Positions 1-9,587 of a stretch of DNA of 34,975 bases are shown here, one piece after another. The stretch is from Candidatus Bipolaricaulota bacterium (GTDB taxonomy: Bacteria > Bipolaricaulota > Bipolaricaulia > UBA7950 > UBA9294). The stretch is taken from assembly GCA_026390345.1 (NCBI GenBank), contig JAPLGD010000086.1, positions 1-34,975 on the forward strand, read 5' to 3'. Both the position numbers and the translations under genes were made by a program. Position 1 is the first letter of the stretch; the number at the start of each line of letters is the position of its first letter. Under the pieces are notes generated by a model. That model saw only the letters and a program-made list of their open reading frames with translations. It searched no databases and was not told the DNA's origin.

Positions 1-915
1 GACGACCGGGGCGAGCGACGCGGGGATCGCGAGGACGACGAGACCCGCGCCGACGCGCAGCGCGCCGCGGCACGCGAAGATCGCCGCTCCGGTCATCCCG
101 ATCGACCCCGCCACGACGAGGACACGGCCGAACGTGCCCTTGTGGCCGTCGGCCGGCCGCGGCGGAAGCCGATGCGCGACGCCGGATCGCTCGAGAACCC
201 GCGCCAAGGGATGCACCCGCTGACGGACGTCGTCGGGGTAGTCGACGGGGACGACGGCAACGCTGCCGCACCGACTAGCTGCCGGGAAAAGGAGGTGTAC
301 GGGCTTCAGGAACTCCATCGCGAGCGTCACGTCGGCCGAGACGACGGGCCCGACGAGGTCGCCTGAATCGGAGAGGGCGCCGCTCGGAACGTCGAGGCTG
401 ACAACACGGATTGTCGCGGCATTCAGCGTGCGGATCGTCGATGCGGCGACCCCTTCGAGCGGCCGTGCGAGCCCGGTGCCGAAGATCCCGTCCACGGCCA
501 ACGTTCCCCAAGCCAGGGCGTCGGCGAACCCCTCAACGCCGGCGGCTTCGAGGGACGCGGTCGTCCCGCCCGCCGCGACCAGACGCTCGAGCATGCGTCG
601 CGTCCCCGCGGAGAACCGCTCGGGGGGCGAGAGGAGGAACGTCTTCACCTCGGACCCGGCTGCGAGCAGGTGTCGGGCGACGACGAGCGCGTCGCCGCCG
701 TTGCCTCCAGGCCCTGCCGCAACGACGACCCGCCGCGTCGCCGCGTGGGCGAGAATCCACTGCGCCGCGTGGCGCCCCGCGCTTTCCATGAGCGCGTCCT
801 CGGCCAGGCCGGATCGGTAGGCGTCCTCGTCGACTCGCCGCTGCGCCGCCGCGGTCAAGACGAAGCGTTCGTCGATCCCGCGTTCTTGGGGGTGCCTCAC
901 GTCCTCTCGTCCCAT
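1..915 (-). CDS. nnr: Bifunctional NAD(P)HX epimerase/dehydratase, 3' end off the window
   Basis: Repairs hydrated NADH/NADPH: the N-terminal domain epimerises NAD(P)HX and the C-terminal kinase-like domain dehydrates it with ATP or ADP. The frame is open from ATG 915 to base 1 (305 codons). Residues about 20-215 are a YjeF_N domain, with MESAG near the start, the loop AAGPGGNGGDALVVARHL, VDGIFGTGL and SLDVPSG. The dehydratase domain begins near residue 255 with GHKGTFGRVLVVAGS and GMTGAAIFACRGALRVGAGL, then runs off the left edge. The start overlaps the miaA stop by 19 bp, so it is probably the last visible gene of the long minus-strand operon. The family assignment is firm; the missing C-terminal part cannot be judged. 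Confidence 0.9.
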   Translation of the reverse strand, partial: MGREDVRHPQERGIDERFVLTAAAQRRVDEDAYRSGLAEDALMESAGRHAAQWILAHAATRRVVVAAGPGGNGGDALVVARHLLAAGSEVKTFLLSPPERFSAGTRRMLERLVAAGGTTASLEAAGVEGFADALAWGTLAVDGIFGTGLARPLEGVAASTIRTLNAATIRVVSLDVPSGALSDSGDLVGPVVSADVTLAMEFLKPVHLLFPAASRCGSVAVVPVDYPDDVRQRVHPLARVLERSGVAHRLPPRPADGHKGTFGRVLVVAGSIGMTGAAIFACRGALRVGAGLVVLAIPASLAPVV

Positions 916-1763
916 GCCGTTACGATCTCCTTCGCTACATCCTCCGCGCTCCGCCGGGAGACGCCGATCCACTGGGCCACGGCGTCACGGCGGAACCACG
1001 ACATCTGACGTCGCACGAGCTTCCACGTCGTCGCCGCCAACGTCGACGGCAACTCATCGCGCGCCATCGTCCCGTCGAGCACGGCCCACGCTTCGGGAAT
1101 CCCGATCGTCCGCGCCGCCTGATCGTCGGGTCGAAGACCATCCTGTCGCAATCGCGCCGCCTCTTCAAGCAGCCCCGCGGCGATCATCCCCTCGACCCGC
1201 TCGGCGATCGCCCGCCGATGGTCGTCACGCTCACGGCAAAGGCCGAGGACAACGAAACGGAGCGGGAGCGGCGACGCCTGAACCTGCCACTCGCTGATCG
1301 GTCTCCCCGTCGCCTCGTAGACCTCGAGGGCTCGCTCGATCCGCAATCGGTCGTTCCCATGGATTCTCGCCGCCGCGGCCGGATCAACACCGGCGAGTCG
1401 CTTGTGGAGGTCCCCAACCGGCACGCCGCGCAGCGACCGCCGAAACGCCGGGTTCGTGCCGGGACCCTCGAACACGCCGCGCAGGATCGCGCCGACGTAA
1501 AGGGTTCCGCCGCCAACGACCATCGGGACTCTTCCGCGCGCCGCGATCTCGGGAACCAGGCGCGCCACGTCGGCGCGAAACGCCATCACGTCGTACGTTC
1601 CGAGAAGTGGGACGCAATCGACAAGGTGATGAGGAACGAGGCTCCGCTGGGCGGGCGAGGGCTTTGCCGTCACGACGTCGAGGCCGACGAAGAAGGCACG
1701 GGAGTCCGCGGAAATGATCTCTCCGTCGAGGCGCCGTGCGACCTCGAGGGCGATCGCCGTCTT
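897..1763 (-). CDS. miaA: tRNA dimethylallyltransferase (MiaA), 5' end missing
   Basis: MiaA transfers a dimethylallyl group to A37 of tRNAs reading UNN codons. MiaA homology is clear from about 1763 down to the TGA at 897: [20 protein letters not shown], then [26 protein letters not shown] and a C-terminal RQMSWFRRD. The Walker A motif (normally GPTASGKT) is absent. Only the last KT remains, preceded in frame by SCSWRKK from the end of rpoD, and a stop lies just upstream (TGA near 1821). The first ordinary start codon in frame is GTG 1673, already past the P-loop and the DSxQxY region. No other frame supplies the missing N-terminus, so about 12-15 codons plus the gene start appear deleted. 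As written the protein would not bind its prenyl donor. This is either an assembly gap or a real lesion. Confidence 0.85.
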   Translation of the reverse strand, partial: KTAIALEVARRLDGEIISADSRAFFVGLDVVTAKPSPAQRSLVPHHLVDCVPLLGTYDVMAFRADVARLVPEIAARGRVPMVVGGGTLYVGAILRGVFEGPGTNPAFRRSLRGVPVGDLHKRLAGVDPAAAARIHGNDRLRIERALEVYEATGRPISEWQVQASPLPLRFVVLGLCRERDDHRRAIAERVEGMIAAGLLEEAARLRQDGLRPDDQAARTIGIPEAWAVLDGTMARDELPSTLAATTWKLVRRQMSWFRRDAVAQWIGVSRRSAEDVAKEIVTAWDERT

Positions 1764-3150
1764 CTTCTTCCGCCATGAGCAGCTCGCGGAACTTCCTGAG
1801 CTCGGCTCGGCGCGATGGGTGCTTCAGCTTCTCGATCGCCTTGATCTCGATCTGGCGGACGCGCTCGCGCGTGATGTTGAACTTGAGCGAGACGTCCTTG
1901 AGGGTTCGCGGGTGGCCATCCTCGAGTCCGTATCGAAGCTTCAGGATCTCGCGCTCGCGCTCGTCGAGCTGGTCGAGGGCTCGCGAGAGCTGCTCGCGGA
2001 GGAACATGCGGAACGTCTCCTTGGTCGGCGACGGCGAGGACGGATCCTCGATGAAGTCGCCGAGGGTGTCCTCGTCCTCCTCGCCGATCGGGCGCTCGAG
2101 CGACGCGGTGTACTGGGACACGCTTTCGACCTTCTTGATCTTGTCGATCGACATCCCCGTCAGGAGCGACAGGTCTTCGAGCGTCGGCGCCGTGCCGTGC
2201 GACTGGATGTACTCGCGCTTGACGCGGTTGAGTTCGCGCACGGTCTCGATCATATGCACGGGAACGCGGATCGTCCGCGATTGGTCGGCGATCGCCCGCG
2301 TGATCGCCTGGCGAATCCACCATGTCGCGTAGGTCGAGAACTTGTAGCCACGCGAGAAGTCGAACTTCTCGACGGCCTTCATCAGTCCCATGTTCCCTTC
2401 CTGAATCAGGTCGAGGAGTGATAGTCCGCGGTTCATGTAGCGCTTGGCGATCGAGACGACAAGTCGGAGGTTGGAGATCGTGAGCCGATCGCGGGCGGCG
2501 CGCCCTTCGCGCATGAGGGTCTCGAGTTCCTCGCGCGTCGCCTTGGTGGGAAGCTCGTCCCCGAGCTTCTCCTCGAACGACGCCGTCTCGCGAAGCTCCG
2601 CGGCTTCTTTCCCCTTCTGCTTCAGAATCTCGAGCTCCGCGCGCTCGACCTCCGTGAGGTCCTTCGCCTTCTTCAGGCGCTTCTCAGCCTCGGCACCCGT
2701 CATCTTGGCGATCGACAGCTCGGCATACGCGCCAATCTCCATCGCCTTGGCGAGGGTGACCTCGCCCTCCTTGGTCAGGAGGGGCACCTTGCCGATCTCG
2801 CGGAGGTAGGTCTTGACCGGATCCTCACGGCGGTTCGAGTTATCGGATCCTTCCCAGCCGGTGGGCCGGGGGCGTTTCCGGGCCGGCTTCGGAGACTCGG
2901 ACGCGGATTCGGACTCGTCGTCGCCCGGATCGTCGTCGCCGAGCAGGTCCTCGGGGTCGGCAAGCTCCTCGTCCAGCGCGTCGTCGGATGCGGCGTCGTC
3001 CTCCTCGCCGCCGGCCTCCTCGTCGAAGGAGGGCTCTTCGTCGACTTCCTCGACGAGGAGCTCGTCCTTCTCCTCGTCGTGTGGGACATCGACGTCAACG
3101 GCTCTCGTCTTCTTCGGCTTCGGAGCGCGCTTCCCTTTGGTCTCGGCCAT
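1384..3150 (-). CDS. rpoD: RNA polymerase primary sigma factor (sigma-70), reading through its natural end
   Basis: Principal sigma factor directing RNA polymerase to housekeeping promoters. ATG 3150 is chosen over an in-frame ATG at 3183 because an AGGGGGA ribosome site lies just upstream. The first ~90 residues are rich in Asp/Glu. Region 1.2 ([17 protein letters not shown]) follows, then region 2 ([37 protein letters not shown]), region 3 and region 4 ([40 protein letters not shown]). Sigma homology ends at RKFRELL, about residue 458 (base 1777). No stop follows: the frame runs on to 1384 as an antisense-like, Arg-rich tail read out of frame through miaA. The natural stop has almost certainly been lost at a deletion. 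The gene overlaps the dnaG end by 56 bp. Confidence 0.93.
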   Translation of the reverse strand: MAETKGKRAPKPKKTRAVDVDVPHDEEKDELLVEEVDEEPSFDEEAGGEEDDAASDDALDEELADPEDLLGDDDPGDDESESASESPKPARKRPRPTGWEGSDNSNRREDPVKTYLREIGKVPLLTKEGEVTLAKAMEIGAYAELSIAKMTGAEAEKRLKKAKDLTEVERAELEILKQKGKEAAELRETASFEEKLGDELPTKATREELETLMREGRAARDRLTISNLRLVVSIAKRYMNRGLSLLDLIQEGNMGLMKAVEKFDFSRGYKFSTYATWWIRQAITRAIADQSRTIRVPVHMIETVRELNRVKREYIQSHGTAPTLEDLSLLTGMSIDKIKKVESVSQYTASLERPIGEEDEDTLGDFIEDPSSPSPTKETFRMFLREQLSRALDQLDEREREILKLRYGLEDGHPRTLKDVSLKFNITRERVRQIEIKAIEKLKHPSRRAELRKFRELLMAEEEDGDRPRGRTAPRRRDHFRGLPCLLRRPRRRDGKALARPAEPRSSSPCRLRPTSRNVRRDGVSRRRGAPGSRDRGARKSPDGRWRRNPLRRRDPARRVRGSRHEPGVSAVAARRAGWGPPQATRRC

Positions 3151-4894
3151 ACATCCCCCTTCGCGCGATCTTCTCGGAGGCAAGCGACCGCTTCTCCAGC
3201 ATGCACGCGGTGCTCTCGCGCTGCAGCGCTTCCCAGCGCCCCCAGTCCTCCGCCTCCGCGCTCGCCCGGATCTCCCGGTCGAGCTCGGCGAGCTTCCGAT
3301 CCAGCGCCGGAACCCGAACGAGCCGATCGAGCGCGTCCTGAACGGCGCGCCCGGTGTCTCGGTCGAACACGTTCTCGGCCAGACTCAGTTCACGCGCCCG
3401 GCGCGCCGCATCCTCATCCAGCCCTTCGATCAATTCCGAAATGGTAGGCGATTCGTCTGCATTCGCCAGGGCTTCGGCAATCGGTCGATAGGGGGCCGAG
3501 AAGTCGTCGGGCCCAGCCACCGCGGCGATCGTGCCCCAGCGGATGTCGCCGCGCAAGAGGAGTGAGAGAAGGATTTCCTCCTCGGCGAACCGCTGCGTCG
3601 GCGCTGCGTCAACGGTCTCGTCGCTCGCGGCCCGCTTCGGGCGGCCCCCGAGCTCCCGCGCGACCCCCTCGAATGGGAGGTCGACAAGCTCCGCAACGCC
3701 CTTCGCGATCTCCTGCTGCAAGGGCAGGCTTTGCACGCCGCGGTAGAAGTCCCTCGCCTCGGCGAGGATTCGCTCCTTGCCGGTCACCGTGCTCGGATCG
3801 TGCATCGCCGCCAGCGTCTGGAGGTAGAAGCGATGGAACGGCGCCGCGTCGGCAACCGCCCGGCGCATGGCGTCGGCGCCGAACTTGCGTACGAGGCTGT
3901 CGGGATCCTCACCCTCCGCGAGCTGCGCCACGCGGACCGCGAGGCCGCTGTTCCGCAGGATCTGCATCCCGCGCACCGATGCCGCACTGCCGGCCGCGTC
4001 GCGGTCGTAGGCGATGACGACCTCCTCGACGAACCGGCCGAGGAGGTCGGCCTGTCCCTGTGTCAACGCCGTGCCCATGCTGCAAACGGCGTTCTCGATT
4101 CCCGCCTGGTGAAGCGTCAGCACGTCCGTGTACCCCTCGACGAGGATCGCCGCCTTCGCTTCGCGCACCGCCTCGCGCGCCCAGGACAGGCCGTAGAGTA
4201 GCCGCCCCTTGTCAAACAGCGGCGTCGTCGGCGAGTTCAGGTACTTCGGCTGCTCGTCTTCAAATGCCCTCCCGCCGAACGCGATCGGGCGCCCCGAGAG
4301 GTCGTAGATCGGGAAGATCGTGCGGTCACGGAACCGGTCGTACGTGCCCTTCTCGCCCTCAACGAGAATGCCGAGCTCGACAAGCTTCTCGATCCCGTAG
4401 CGCGCGCCGAACGCGCGCTTCACGTGGTCCCAACCGGGAAGCGCATACCCCAGGCCGAACCGCTTCCACACCGCTTCGTCGAATCCGCGGCTCTCGAAGT
4501 AGGCACGCGCCTTCTTCCCCTCGCGCGCGTTCGTCAGGTTCGCCGCGTACGACTCCGCGACGGCGGCGACAATGGTACGCATCGCCTCCCGTTCGCCGTC
4601 TTCCGTAGAATCGAAGGCTATGCCGGCCTCTTCGGCAAGCCGCTTGGCCGCTTCGACGAACGACAGCCGCTCGATCTTCATCAGGAACGCGACGACGTCG
4701 CCGCCCTCCCCGCACCCAAAGCAGTGCCAAAGGCCCTTTTCGGGGGAGACCATGAACGACGGCGTGTCGTCCTTGTGGAACGGGCAGCGTCCCTTGTACG
4801 CGGACCCGGACTTCACAAGCGAGACGTAGCGAGAGACGAGGGACACCATGTCGATCCGTTCCTTGATCGCCTGGATGTCTTGTCTTGTCGCCAT
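3095..4894 (-). CDS. dnaG: DNA primase
   Basis: Synthesises RNA primers at the replication fork. 599 aa, a normal length. The CHC2-type zinc-binding domain has C37, H40, C58 and C61 (CPFH and CFGC). The central catalytic TOPRIM core shows [14 protein letters not shown] with its Glu, MGTALT, and the acidic [10 protein letters not shown] pair. The last ~150 residues are the helicase-interacting region, without strong motifs. ATG 4894 lies one base beyond the stop of the hydrolase gene upstream, so translation is probably coupled. The 3' end overlaps the sigma-factor start, preserving the dnaG-rpoD pairing known from the E. coli macromolecular synthesis operon; rpsU is not present here. Confidence 0.97.
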   Translation of the reverse strand: MATRQDIQAIKERIDMVSLVSRYVSLVKSGSAYKGRCPFHKDDTPSFMVSPEKGLWHCFGCGEGGDVVAFLMKIERLSFVEAAKRLAEEAGIAFDSTEDGEREAMRTIVAAVAESYAANLTNAREGKKARAYFESRGFDEAVWKRFGLGYALPGWDHVKRAFGARYGIEKLVELGILVEGEKGTYDRFRDRTIFPIYDLSGRPIAFGGRAFEDEQPKYLNSPTTPLFDKGRLLYGLSWAREAVREAKAAILVEGYTDVLTLHQAGIENAVCSMGTALTQGQADLLGRFVEEVVIAYDRDAAGSAASVRGMQILRNSGLAVRVAQLAEGEDPDSLVRKFGADAMRRAVADAAPFHRFYLQTLAAMHDPSTVTGKERILAEARDFYRGVQSLPLQQEIAKGVAELVDLPFEGVARELGGRPKRAASDETVDAAPTQRFAEEEILLSLLLRGDIRWGTIAAVAGPDDFSAPYRPIAEALANADESPTISELIEGLDEDAARRARELSLAENVFDRDTGRAVQDALDRLVRVPALDRKLAELDREIRASAEAEDWGRWEALQRESTACMLEKRSLASEKIARRGMYGRDQREARSEAEEDESR

Positions 4895-4895
4895 C

Positions 4896-5462
4896 TCACC
4901 CCTGGCTCTGCAGAAACGGATTCGATCCGCGCTCCCGCGCTAGCGTCGTCTTCGGACCGTGTCCGGGGTAGACGGTGTACTCCCCGGCCAACGCCACGAC
5001 CCTACGCAAGGAGGCTTCCATGTCCTGGTCCGATCCGCCCGGAAAATCGGTGCGCCCAATGGACCCGGCAAACAGAAGGTCGCCGGCGAACAACGCGCCA
5101 TCCGCGACGAGGATCAAGCTCCCGGGAGAGTGCCCGGGGGTGTGCATCACGCGGAGGCCCGGAACGAGTTCGTCGCCGTCCCGCAGGTAGCGGTCGAACG
5201 CGGGATGGTTCGGGAAGAAGTGGGTGACGTACGGGACGTCCTTCTCGTGGATACAGACACCTCCGGACTCGATCGCCCAGTTTCCGCCGACATGGTCGTA
5301 GTGTCCGTGGGTGTCGACGACCCAGTCAATCGTTCGGTGTCCGACAAGCGCGTGCAGGGCGGCGGAGTCCTCCGCCGGATCCACGAGCACGACGCGCTCC
5401 CCGATCTCGATCAAGTACGCGTTCGTGCTGAGGGAGCCGAGAACCGCCGATGTGACTCGCAT
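4896..5462 (-). CDS. MBL-fold metallo-hydrolase (glyoxalase II-like)
   Basis: A 188-aa single-domain metallo-beta-lactamase-fold hydrolase of the GloB/persulfide dioxygenase-like superfamily. The metal-binding motif THGHYDHVGG (HxHxDH) sits near residue 52. Later ligands are visible in HTPGHSPGS, FAGDLLF and YPGHGPKT. It lacks the C-terminal substrate domain of classical glyoxalase II, so the thioester substrate cannot be named. ATG 5462 has a GGGGAGG ribosome site about 5 bases upstream. It lies 15 bp after comF and one base before dnaG, inside the operon. Confidence 0.88.
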   Translation of the reverse strand: MRVTSAVLGSLSTNAYLIEIGERVVLVDPAEDSAALHALVGHRTIDWVVDTHGHYDHVGGNWAIESGGVCIHEKDVPYVTHFFPNHPAFDRYLRDGDELVPGLRVMHTPGHSPGSLILVADGALFAGDLLFAGSIGRTDFPGGSDQDMEASLRRVVALAGEYTVYPGHGPKTTLARERGSNPFLQSQG

Positions 5463-5477
5463 CCCAGACCTCCCCGA

Positions 5478-6236
5478 CTACGCGCGGACGACCGTCAGGA
5501 CGTAGACCTCGCTGTACCCCTCGCTCTTCAGGACGCGCCCGCACTCGTCGACCGTCGCCCCCGTGGTCAGGAGGTCGTCGACGAGGAGCACGGTACCGGT
5601 ACCCGATCGTACCCCACGGAACGCGCCTCTCAAGTTCACCGCCCGCTCGCGAGCGGGCAGCGTCCGCTGCGGCCGTGTCGTACGAGTCTTCTGAAGCAAC
5701 GAGCGCTCGGGGGCGCGAAGGCGCCGAGCGACGACCCGAGCCAGCTCCTGCGACGGGTTCCCACCCCTCGCCTTGCGCTCGGCACGCGTCATGGGCACGT
5801 GGGTCACGCAAGCGACCTCACTCAGCGACCTCGCTGCTGCATCGGCGAGCCGAAGGCCGAGCCAACGCCCCACGGCCTTCTCGCGGTCGAACTTGAAGAG
5901 GGCGATGAGCGTTCTCCAGCCGCCGTCGTACGGGCCGAGGGAGATCGCTCGCTCAAACCCCCGAAGGTGCGTGCCGCACCGGAGACAAAGATCGACCCGC
6001 TCGTCGTCGAGGAGGTCCCCACAGCGATCGCAATGCGGCCCCACGCGCCCCGGCAGGTGTTCCTCACACGTCGCGCAGAGAACTTCGCCCCACGCTACGG
6101 GAGCCCCGCACGTCACGCACTGCGGCGGGTAGAAGAGGGCGGCGATCCCCGCGCCGCCCTCCCGTGCGCCCGTTCGAATCCTAGAGAACCAGCGCGAGAC
6201 GAAGCAGCTGATTCGTGTAGCCCCACTCGTTGTCAT
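5478..6236 (-). CDS. comF: ComF-family phosphoribosyltransferase-like protein
   Basis: 252-aa ComF/GntX-type protein. In competent bacteria ComF acts in DNA uptake; elsewhere its role is unclear. A Cys-rich double zinc-ribbon-like N-terminus (CVTC, CATC, CDRC, CLRC, residues ~40-88) precedes a type I PRTase domain with the PRPP loop VLLVDDLLTTGAT. KARGGNPSQELA fits the conserved NQ-[AS]-L segment of the family. The only plausible start is ATG 6236, overlapping the end of gap by 56 bp; no ATG, GTG or TTG occurs in frame between there and the zinc-binding region. No DNA-uptake genes are seen nearby. Confidence 0.88.
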   Translation of the reverse strand: MTTSGATRISCFVSRWFSRIRTGAREGGAGIAALFYPPQCVTCGAPVAWGEVLCATCEEHLPGRVGPHCDRCGDLLDDERVDLCLRCGTHLRGFERAISLGPYDGGWRTLIALFKFDREKAVGRWLGLRLADAAARSLSEVACVTHVPMTRAERKARGGNPSQELARVVARRLRAPERSLLQKTRTTRPQRTLPARERAVNLRGAFRGVRSGTGTVLLVDDLLTTGATVDECGRVLKSEGYSEVYVLTVVRA

Positions 6237-7194
6237 AGAAGGCGACGACCTTGAGCAGGCGACCGTCGACGACGGCCGTCAGCGTCGGATCGACCACGCT
6301 CGCGCGCGGGTCGGCGATGATGTCCGACGACACCATCGGGTCCTCGCTCACCCCGAGGATTCCCAACAACTCGCGCTCGGCGTACTTGCGCAGCGCGGCG
6401 TTCGCCTCCTCGACGGACACCGGCTTCTTCATCTCGAGCGTGACGTCGCTGCACGAACCCGTCGCGACGGGGACACGAATCGCCAGGCCGTCGATCTTTC
6501 CGGTCAGCGCCGGGAGGACCTTGGCGGTCGCCGATGCAGCCCCGGTCGAGGTGGGGACGATGTTGACGGCGGCGGCCCGGCTTCGCGTCACCGACGTGTG
6601 GGCCGAGTCGACGAGGCGCTGGTCGGCGGTGTACGCGTGGACCGTCGTGATCGACGCGTGGACGATGCCAAACTCCTTCTCGAGCACGTAAAGGACCGGG
6701 ATGAGCGAGTTGGTCGTGCACGATGCGGCCGAGACGACGTCGTGCGCCGCCCCGATCGACTTGTGGTTGATTCCGTAGACGACCTGCGGGATCTTGTCCG
6801 CGCCGTCGCCCTTGCTCGGCACAGTCTGGAGGACCCGCTTCGCACCCGCGGCCACGTGGCGCTTCGCGCCCTTCGGGCCGTCGTAGGCACGGAAGACCCC
6901 GGTCGCCTCGACGACCGTGTCGACCTTCATCGTGCCCCACGGGAGCTTGTCGGGCTCCTTCTCGGTGAGGATCGGAATCGCGTGGCCCTCGACGTCGAGC
7001 GCGCCTTCCTTCGCCGTCACGCGCTTGGCGTAGCGCCCGTACACGGAGTCGTGCACGAGGAGGTAGCGAGCCATGTCCGGCTGGATGAACGGATCGTTGA
7101 TCGCCACGATCTCGATCTCCGGATGGCCGAACGCGATGCGAAAGAATGCCCGTCCGATGCGCCCAAACCCATTGATGGCTACCCTCTTCTTCAT
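6181..7194 (-). CDS. gap: Glyceraldehyde-3-phosphate dehydrogenase, type I
   Basis: Converts glyceraldehyde-3-phosphate to 1,3-bisphosphoglycerate. 337 aa, full length. The Rossmann motif INGFGRIGR is at the N-terminus and D34 in AIND favours NAD over NADP. The catalytic segment SAASCTTN carries Cys159. HAYTADQRLVD, the VPTSTGAA phosphate-binding region and the C-terminal YDNEWGYTNQLLRL signature follow. The ATG overlaps the pdxT stop as ATGA, and the 3' end overlaps the comF start. Grouping a glycolytic gene with PLP synthase and dnaG/rpoD is unusual. Confidence 0.97.
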   Translation of the reverse strand: MKKRVAINGFGRIGRAFFRIAFGHPEIEIVAINDPFIQPDMARYLLVHDSVYGRYAKRVTAKEGALDVEGHAIPILTEKEPDKLPWGTMKVDTVVEATGVFRAYDGPKGAKRHVAAGAKRVLQTVPSKGDGADKIPQVVYGINHKSIGAAHDVVSAASCTTNSLIPVLYVLEKEFGIVHASITTVHAYTADQRLVDSAHTSVTRSRAAAVNIVPTSTGAASATAKVLPALTGKIDGLAIRVPVATGSCSDVTLEMKKPVSVEEANAALRKYAERELLGILGVSEDPMVSSDIIADPRASVVDPTLTAVVDGRLLKVVAFYDNEWGYTNQLLRLALVL

Positions 7195-7778
7195 CCTCGT
7201 TCTCCTTCCCTACGCAGCCCGCAGACCGTCTCGACGAAGTAGCGGTGCACGCGGAGATCTTCCGTCAGTTCCGGATGGAAGCTCGCGACGAGGATTCTAC
7301 CCTCCGTCGCCATGACGGGCACCCCGGCGTGCCGCGCGAGGACGCGCACGCCGGCGCCGACCCGGGTGATGTAGGGAGCCCGAATGAACACCGCGGGGAC
7401 GTCGTCGCCGATCCCGTCGATCGCAAGCGTGGTCTCGAAGCTATGGACCTGGCGTCCGGACGCATTTCGCGCCACGGTGATGTCGATCGCCCCGAGAGGC
7501 GCCGCCGCGCGCCCCTCGACGTCGCGGGCGAGGAGGATCATCCCCGCGCAGGTGCCGAACATCGGGAGCCCTTCCGCGGCGAGCCGGCGGAGCCGGTCGA
7601 ACACTCCATTCTCTCCGAGAAGGGCGATCGCCGTGGATTCCCCGCCGGGGAGGATGAGGCCCGAGAGGCCGTCGAGGTCGGCGGTCGACTTCACGACGCG
7701 CGTCGGCACTCCGAGCGCATCGAGACTCTTGACGTGCTCGCGGACGGCCCCCTGCAGGCCGAGGACGCCGATCGTCAT
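7191..7778 (-). CDS. pdxT: PLP synthase glutaminase subunit PdxT
   Basis: Hydrolyses glutamine and passes ammonia to PdxS for pyridoxal 5'-phosphate synthesis. 195 aa, a class I glutaminase-like fold: [12 protein letters not shown] at the N-terminus, the oxyanion motif LPGGESTAI, the nucleophile Cys in FGTCAGM and the His/Glu pair in [16 protein letters not shown] 7778 is fixed by homology and by the 4-bp ATGA overlap with pdxS; the frame also stays open upstream inside pdxS. It ends in another ATGA overlap with gap. Confidence 0.96.
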   Translation of the reverse strand: MTIGVLGLQGAVREHVKSLDALGVPTRVVKSTADLDGLSGLILPGGESTAIALLGENGVFDRLRRLAAEGLPMFGTCAGMILLARDVEGRAAAPLGAIDITVARNASGRQVHSFETTLAIDGIGDDVPAVFIRAPYITRVGAGVRVLARHAGVPVMATEGRILVASFHPELTEDLRVHRYFVETVCGLRREGERG

Positions 7779-8659
7779 TTTCCGCGCGTCTGCATCATCT
7801 CGTGCTCGGGGATCGTCCCGATCTCGATCCCAGGCATCGCTTCGCCAAGCCCTTTCGAGACTTCGGCGATGAGCTTCGCGTCGTCGTAGTGCGTGGTCGC
7901 CTCGACGATCGCGCGGGCCCGACGCGCCGGATCGCCGGACTTGAAGATCCCGCTGCCGACGAAGATGCCGTCGCATCCGAGCTGCATCATCATCGCCGCG
8001 TCGGCCGGCGTCGCAATGCCTCCGGCGGCGAAGTTCACGACGGGGAGCCGGCCGGCGTCGCGGATTGCGAGGAGAATCTGGTACGGCGCGCCGAGGTTCT
8101 TGCCGATCGTCATCAGCTCTTCCTCGGGAGCATCGAGGACGGCGCGGATCTGTTCGTTCATGAGCCGCATGTGGCGCACGGCCTCAATCACGTTCCCGGT
8201 TCCCGGCTCGCCTTTGGTGCGGATCATCGCCGCTCCTTCGGCGATCCGGCGGCACGCCTCTCCGAGGTCGCGCGCGCCGCAGATGAACGGGACGGTAAAC
8301 GCCCACTTGTTGATGTGGAAGTGAGGGTCGGCGGGGGTCAGGACCTCCGACTCGTCGATGTAGTCAACCTCGAGCGCCTCGAGGACCTGGGCCTCGACGA
8401 AGTGGCCGATTCGTGCCTTCGCCATGACCGGAATCGACACCGTGTCCATGATCTCGCGAACCTTAGTCGGATCGGCCATCCGCGCGACTCCACCCTGGGC
8501 GCGGATGTCGGCCGGAACACGTTCGAGAGCCATGACCGCCACGGCACCGGCCGTCTCGGCAATGCGTGCCTGCTCGGCCGTCGTCACATCCATAATCACG
8601 CCGCCCTTCAGCATCTCGGCGAGACCGCTCTTCACTCGGTAGGTACCCTTCTCGACCAT
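7775..8659 (-). CDS. pdxS: PLP synthase lyase subunit PdxS
   Basis: Builds pyridoxal 5'-phosphate from ribose-5-phosphate, glyceraldehyde-3-phosphate and PdxT-derived ammonia. 294 aa, the standard length. Recognisable blocks are [75 protein letters not shown] and [14 protein letters not shown] 8659 follows a GAGGTGAG ribosome site. The pairing with pdxT shows the DXP-independent B6 route. Glyceraldehyde-3-phosphate is a substrate, which may relate to having gap next in the operon (inference). Confidence 0.98.
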   Translation of the reverse strand: MVEKGTYRVKSGLAEMLKGGVIMDVTTAEQARIAETAGAVAVMALERVPADIRAQGGVARMADPTKVREIMDTVSIPVMAKARIGHFVEAQVLEALEVDYIDESEVLTPADPHFHINKWAFTVPFICGARDLGEACRRIAEGAAMIRTKGEPGTGNVIEAVRHMRLMNEQIRAVLDAPEEELMTIGKNLGAPYQILLAIRDAGRLPVVNFAAGGIATPADAAMMMQLGCDGIFVGSGIFKSGDPARRARAIVEATTHYDDAKLIAEVSKGLGEAMPGIEIGTIPEHEMMQTRGK

Positions 8660-8692
8660 CGCTCTCACCTCGAGAAAACAACGTGCGGTAGG

Positions 8693-8721
8693 ATTATACG
8701 TTGGTCCGGACGACGGCGAAA
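8693..8721 (-). promoter_or_regulatory. Promoter of the pdxS operon
   Basis: On the minus strand a perfect TATAAT lies at 8698-8693, 33 bases before the pdxS ATG. The -35 element is weak: TTCGCC at 8720-8715 with 16-bp spacing is the best candidate. It is the clearest promoter for the nine-gene run down to nnr. nadK ends just upstream at 8742, so some read-through is possible. Confidence 0.55.
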
Positions 8722-8741
8722 GAGGGTGAGAATGCGGCGGT

Positions 8742-9569
8742 TCAAGGTTTCCGGCGTCGCCCGAGGGAGTCGGGCCAGTTGAGCTTCTCGTCGAGGACAC
8801 GGAAGAACGACGGCGCCCCGGAGAGACGAACGAGGAGCGTCGGCTGCGCCGCCTTGCGGACGACAACCTCCGCCCTGGCCTCGACGTGTCCGACGAGGTC
8901 CCCGTCGGCGACGAGTTGCACGCGCTCTAGGGCTCGGATTCGCAGCGTGTCGCCGGCCGGGAAGAGGACCGGTCGCAGCCCGAGCCGGTGCGTGGCCAGC
9001 GGGGTGACCAGCAGGCACGCCGCGGGTGGCACGATGATCGGTCCCCCTGCGGACAGGCTGTAGGCCGTCGACCCCGTCGCGGTCGACACGATGAGCCCAT
9101 CTCCCGGGTAGCTCGCGACCGCGTTTCCTCCCCACTCGAGCTCGAGCTCGCAGAACCGAGACGGATCCGCGCCGATGACGACGATCTCGTTCAGCGCCGT
9201 GCCTGACGTTGCTCCGGCCTCGTAGCGAAGGCGCATGCGCTCCTCGACGGTGAAGTCGCCAGCGGCCACGCGCTCCACGGCCTCGACGAGCTGATCGAGC
9301 GGCGCCTGCGAGAGGAACCCAAGACTTCCGACGTTCACGCCGAGAATCGGAATCCCGGCGTCGGCGACCCTCGCCGCGGCGCGAAGGATCGTGCCGTCGC
9401 CGCCGAGGGCGACAGCGATCGCTCCGTCGGATCTCGAGACGTCCGACGGCGTCGCAACCGGAACCGCCTCGACGCCGCGCTTGCGGCACCACGTCTCGAG
9501 CCGGTCGACGGCGGCCGACGCCGCAGGCTTCGCGGGGTTCACGACGAGGTAGATCCGCTCGAGCTTCAT
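8742..9569 (-). CDS. nadK: NAD kinase
   Basis: Phosphorylates NAD to NADP. 275 aa. The ATP/polyphosphate motif GGDGT is at residues 56-60 and [12 protein letters not shown] follows. The NAD-binding NE dyad is in LNEIVV, and the C-terminal beta-domain shows [15 protein letters not shown]. Only a weak AGGAT precedes ATG 9569. A TAGGAT hexamer lies 6 bases before the ATG (9581-9576), so initiation may be leaderless. The gene is separated from the importer genes upstream by a hairpin-repeat array. Confidence 0.96.
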   Translation of the reverse strand: MKLERIYLVVNPAKPAASAAVDRLETWCRKRGVEAVPVATPSDVSRSDGAIAVALGGDGTILRAAARVADAGIPILGVNVGSLGFLSQAPLDQLVEAVERVAAGDFTVEERMRLRYEAGATSGTALNEIVVIGADPSRFCELELEWGGNAVASYPGDGLIVSTATGSTAYSLSAGGPIIVPPAACLLVTPLATHRLGLRPVLFPAGDTLRIRALERVQLVADGDLVGHVEARAEVVVRKAAQPTLLVRLSGAPSFFRVLDEKLNWPDSLGRRRKP

Positions 9570-9587
9570 GAGTCGATCCTATCTATG

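Noticed and set aside
1384-1776. A genuine C-terminal extension of the sigma factor
   Set aside because: The extra residues are the out-of-frame reading of miaA and resemble no sigma domain; a lost stop is simpler.
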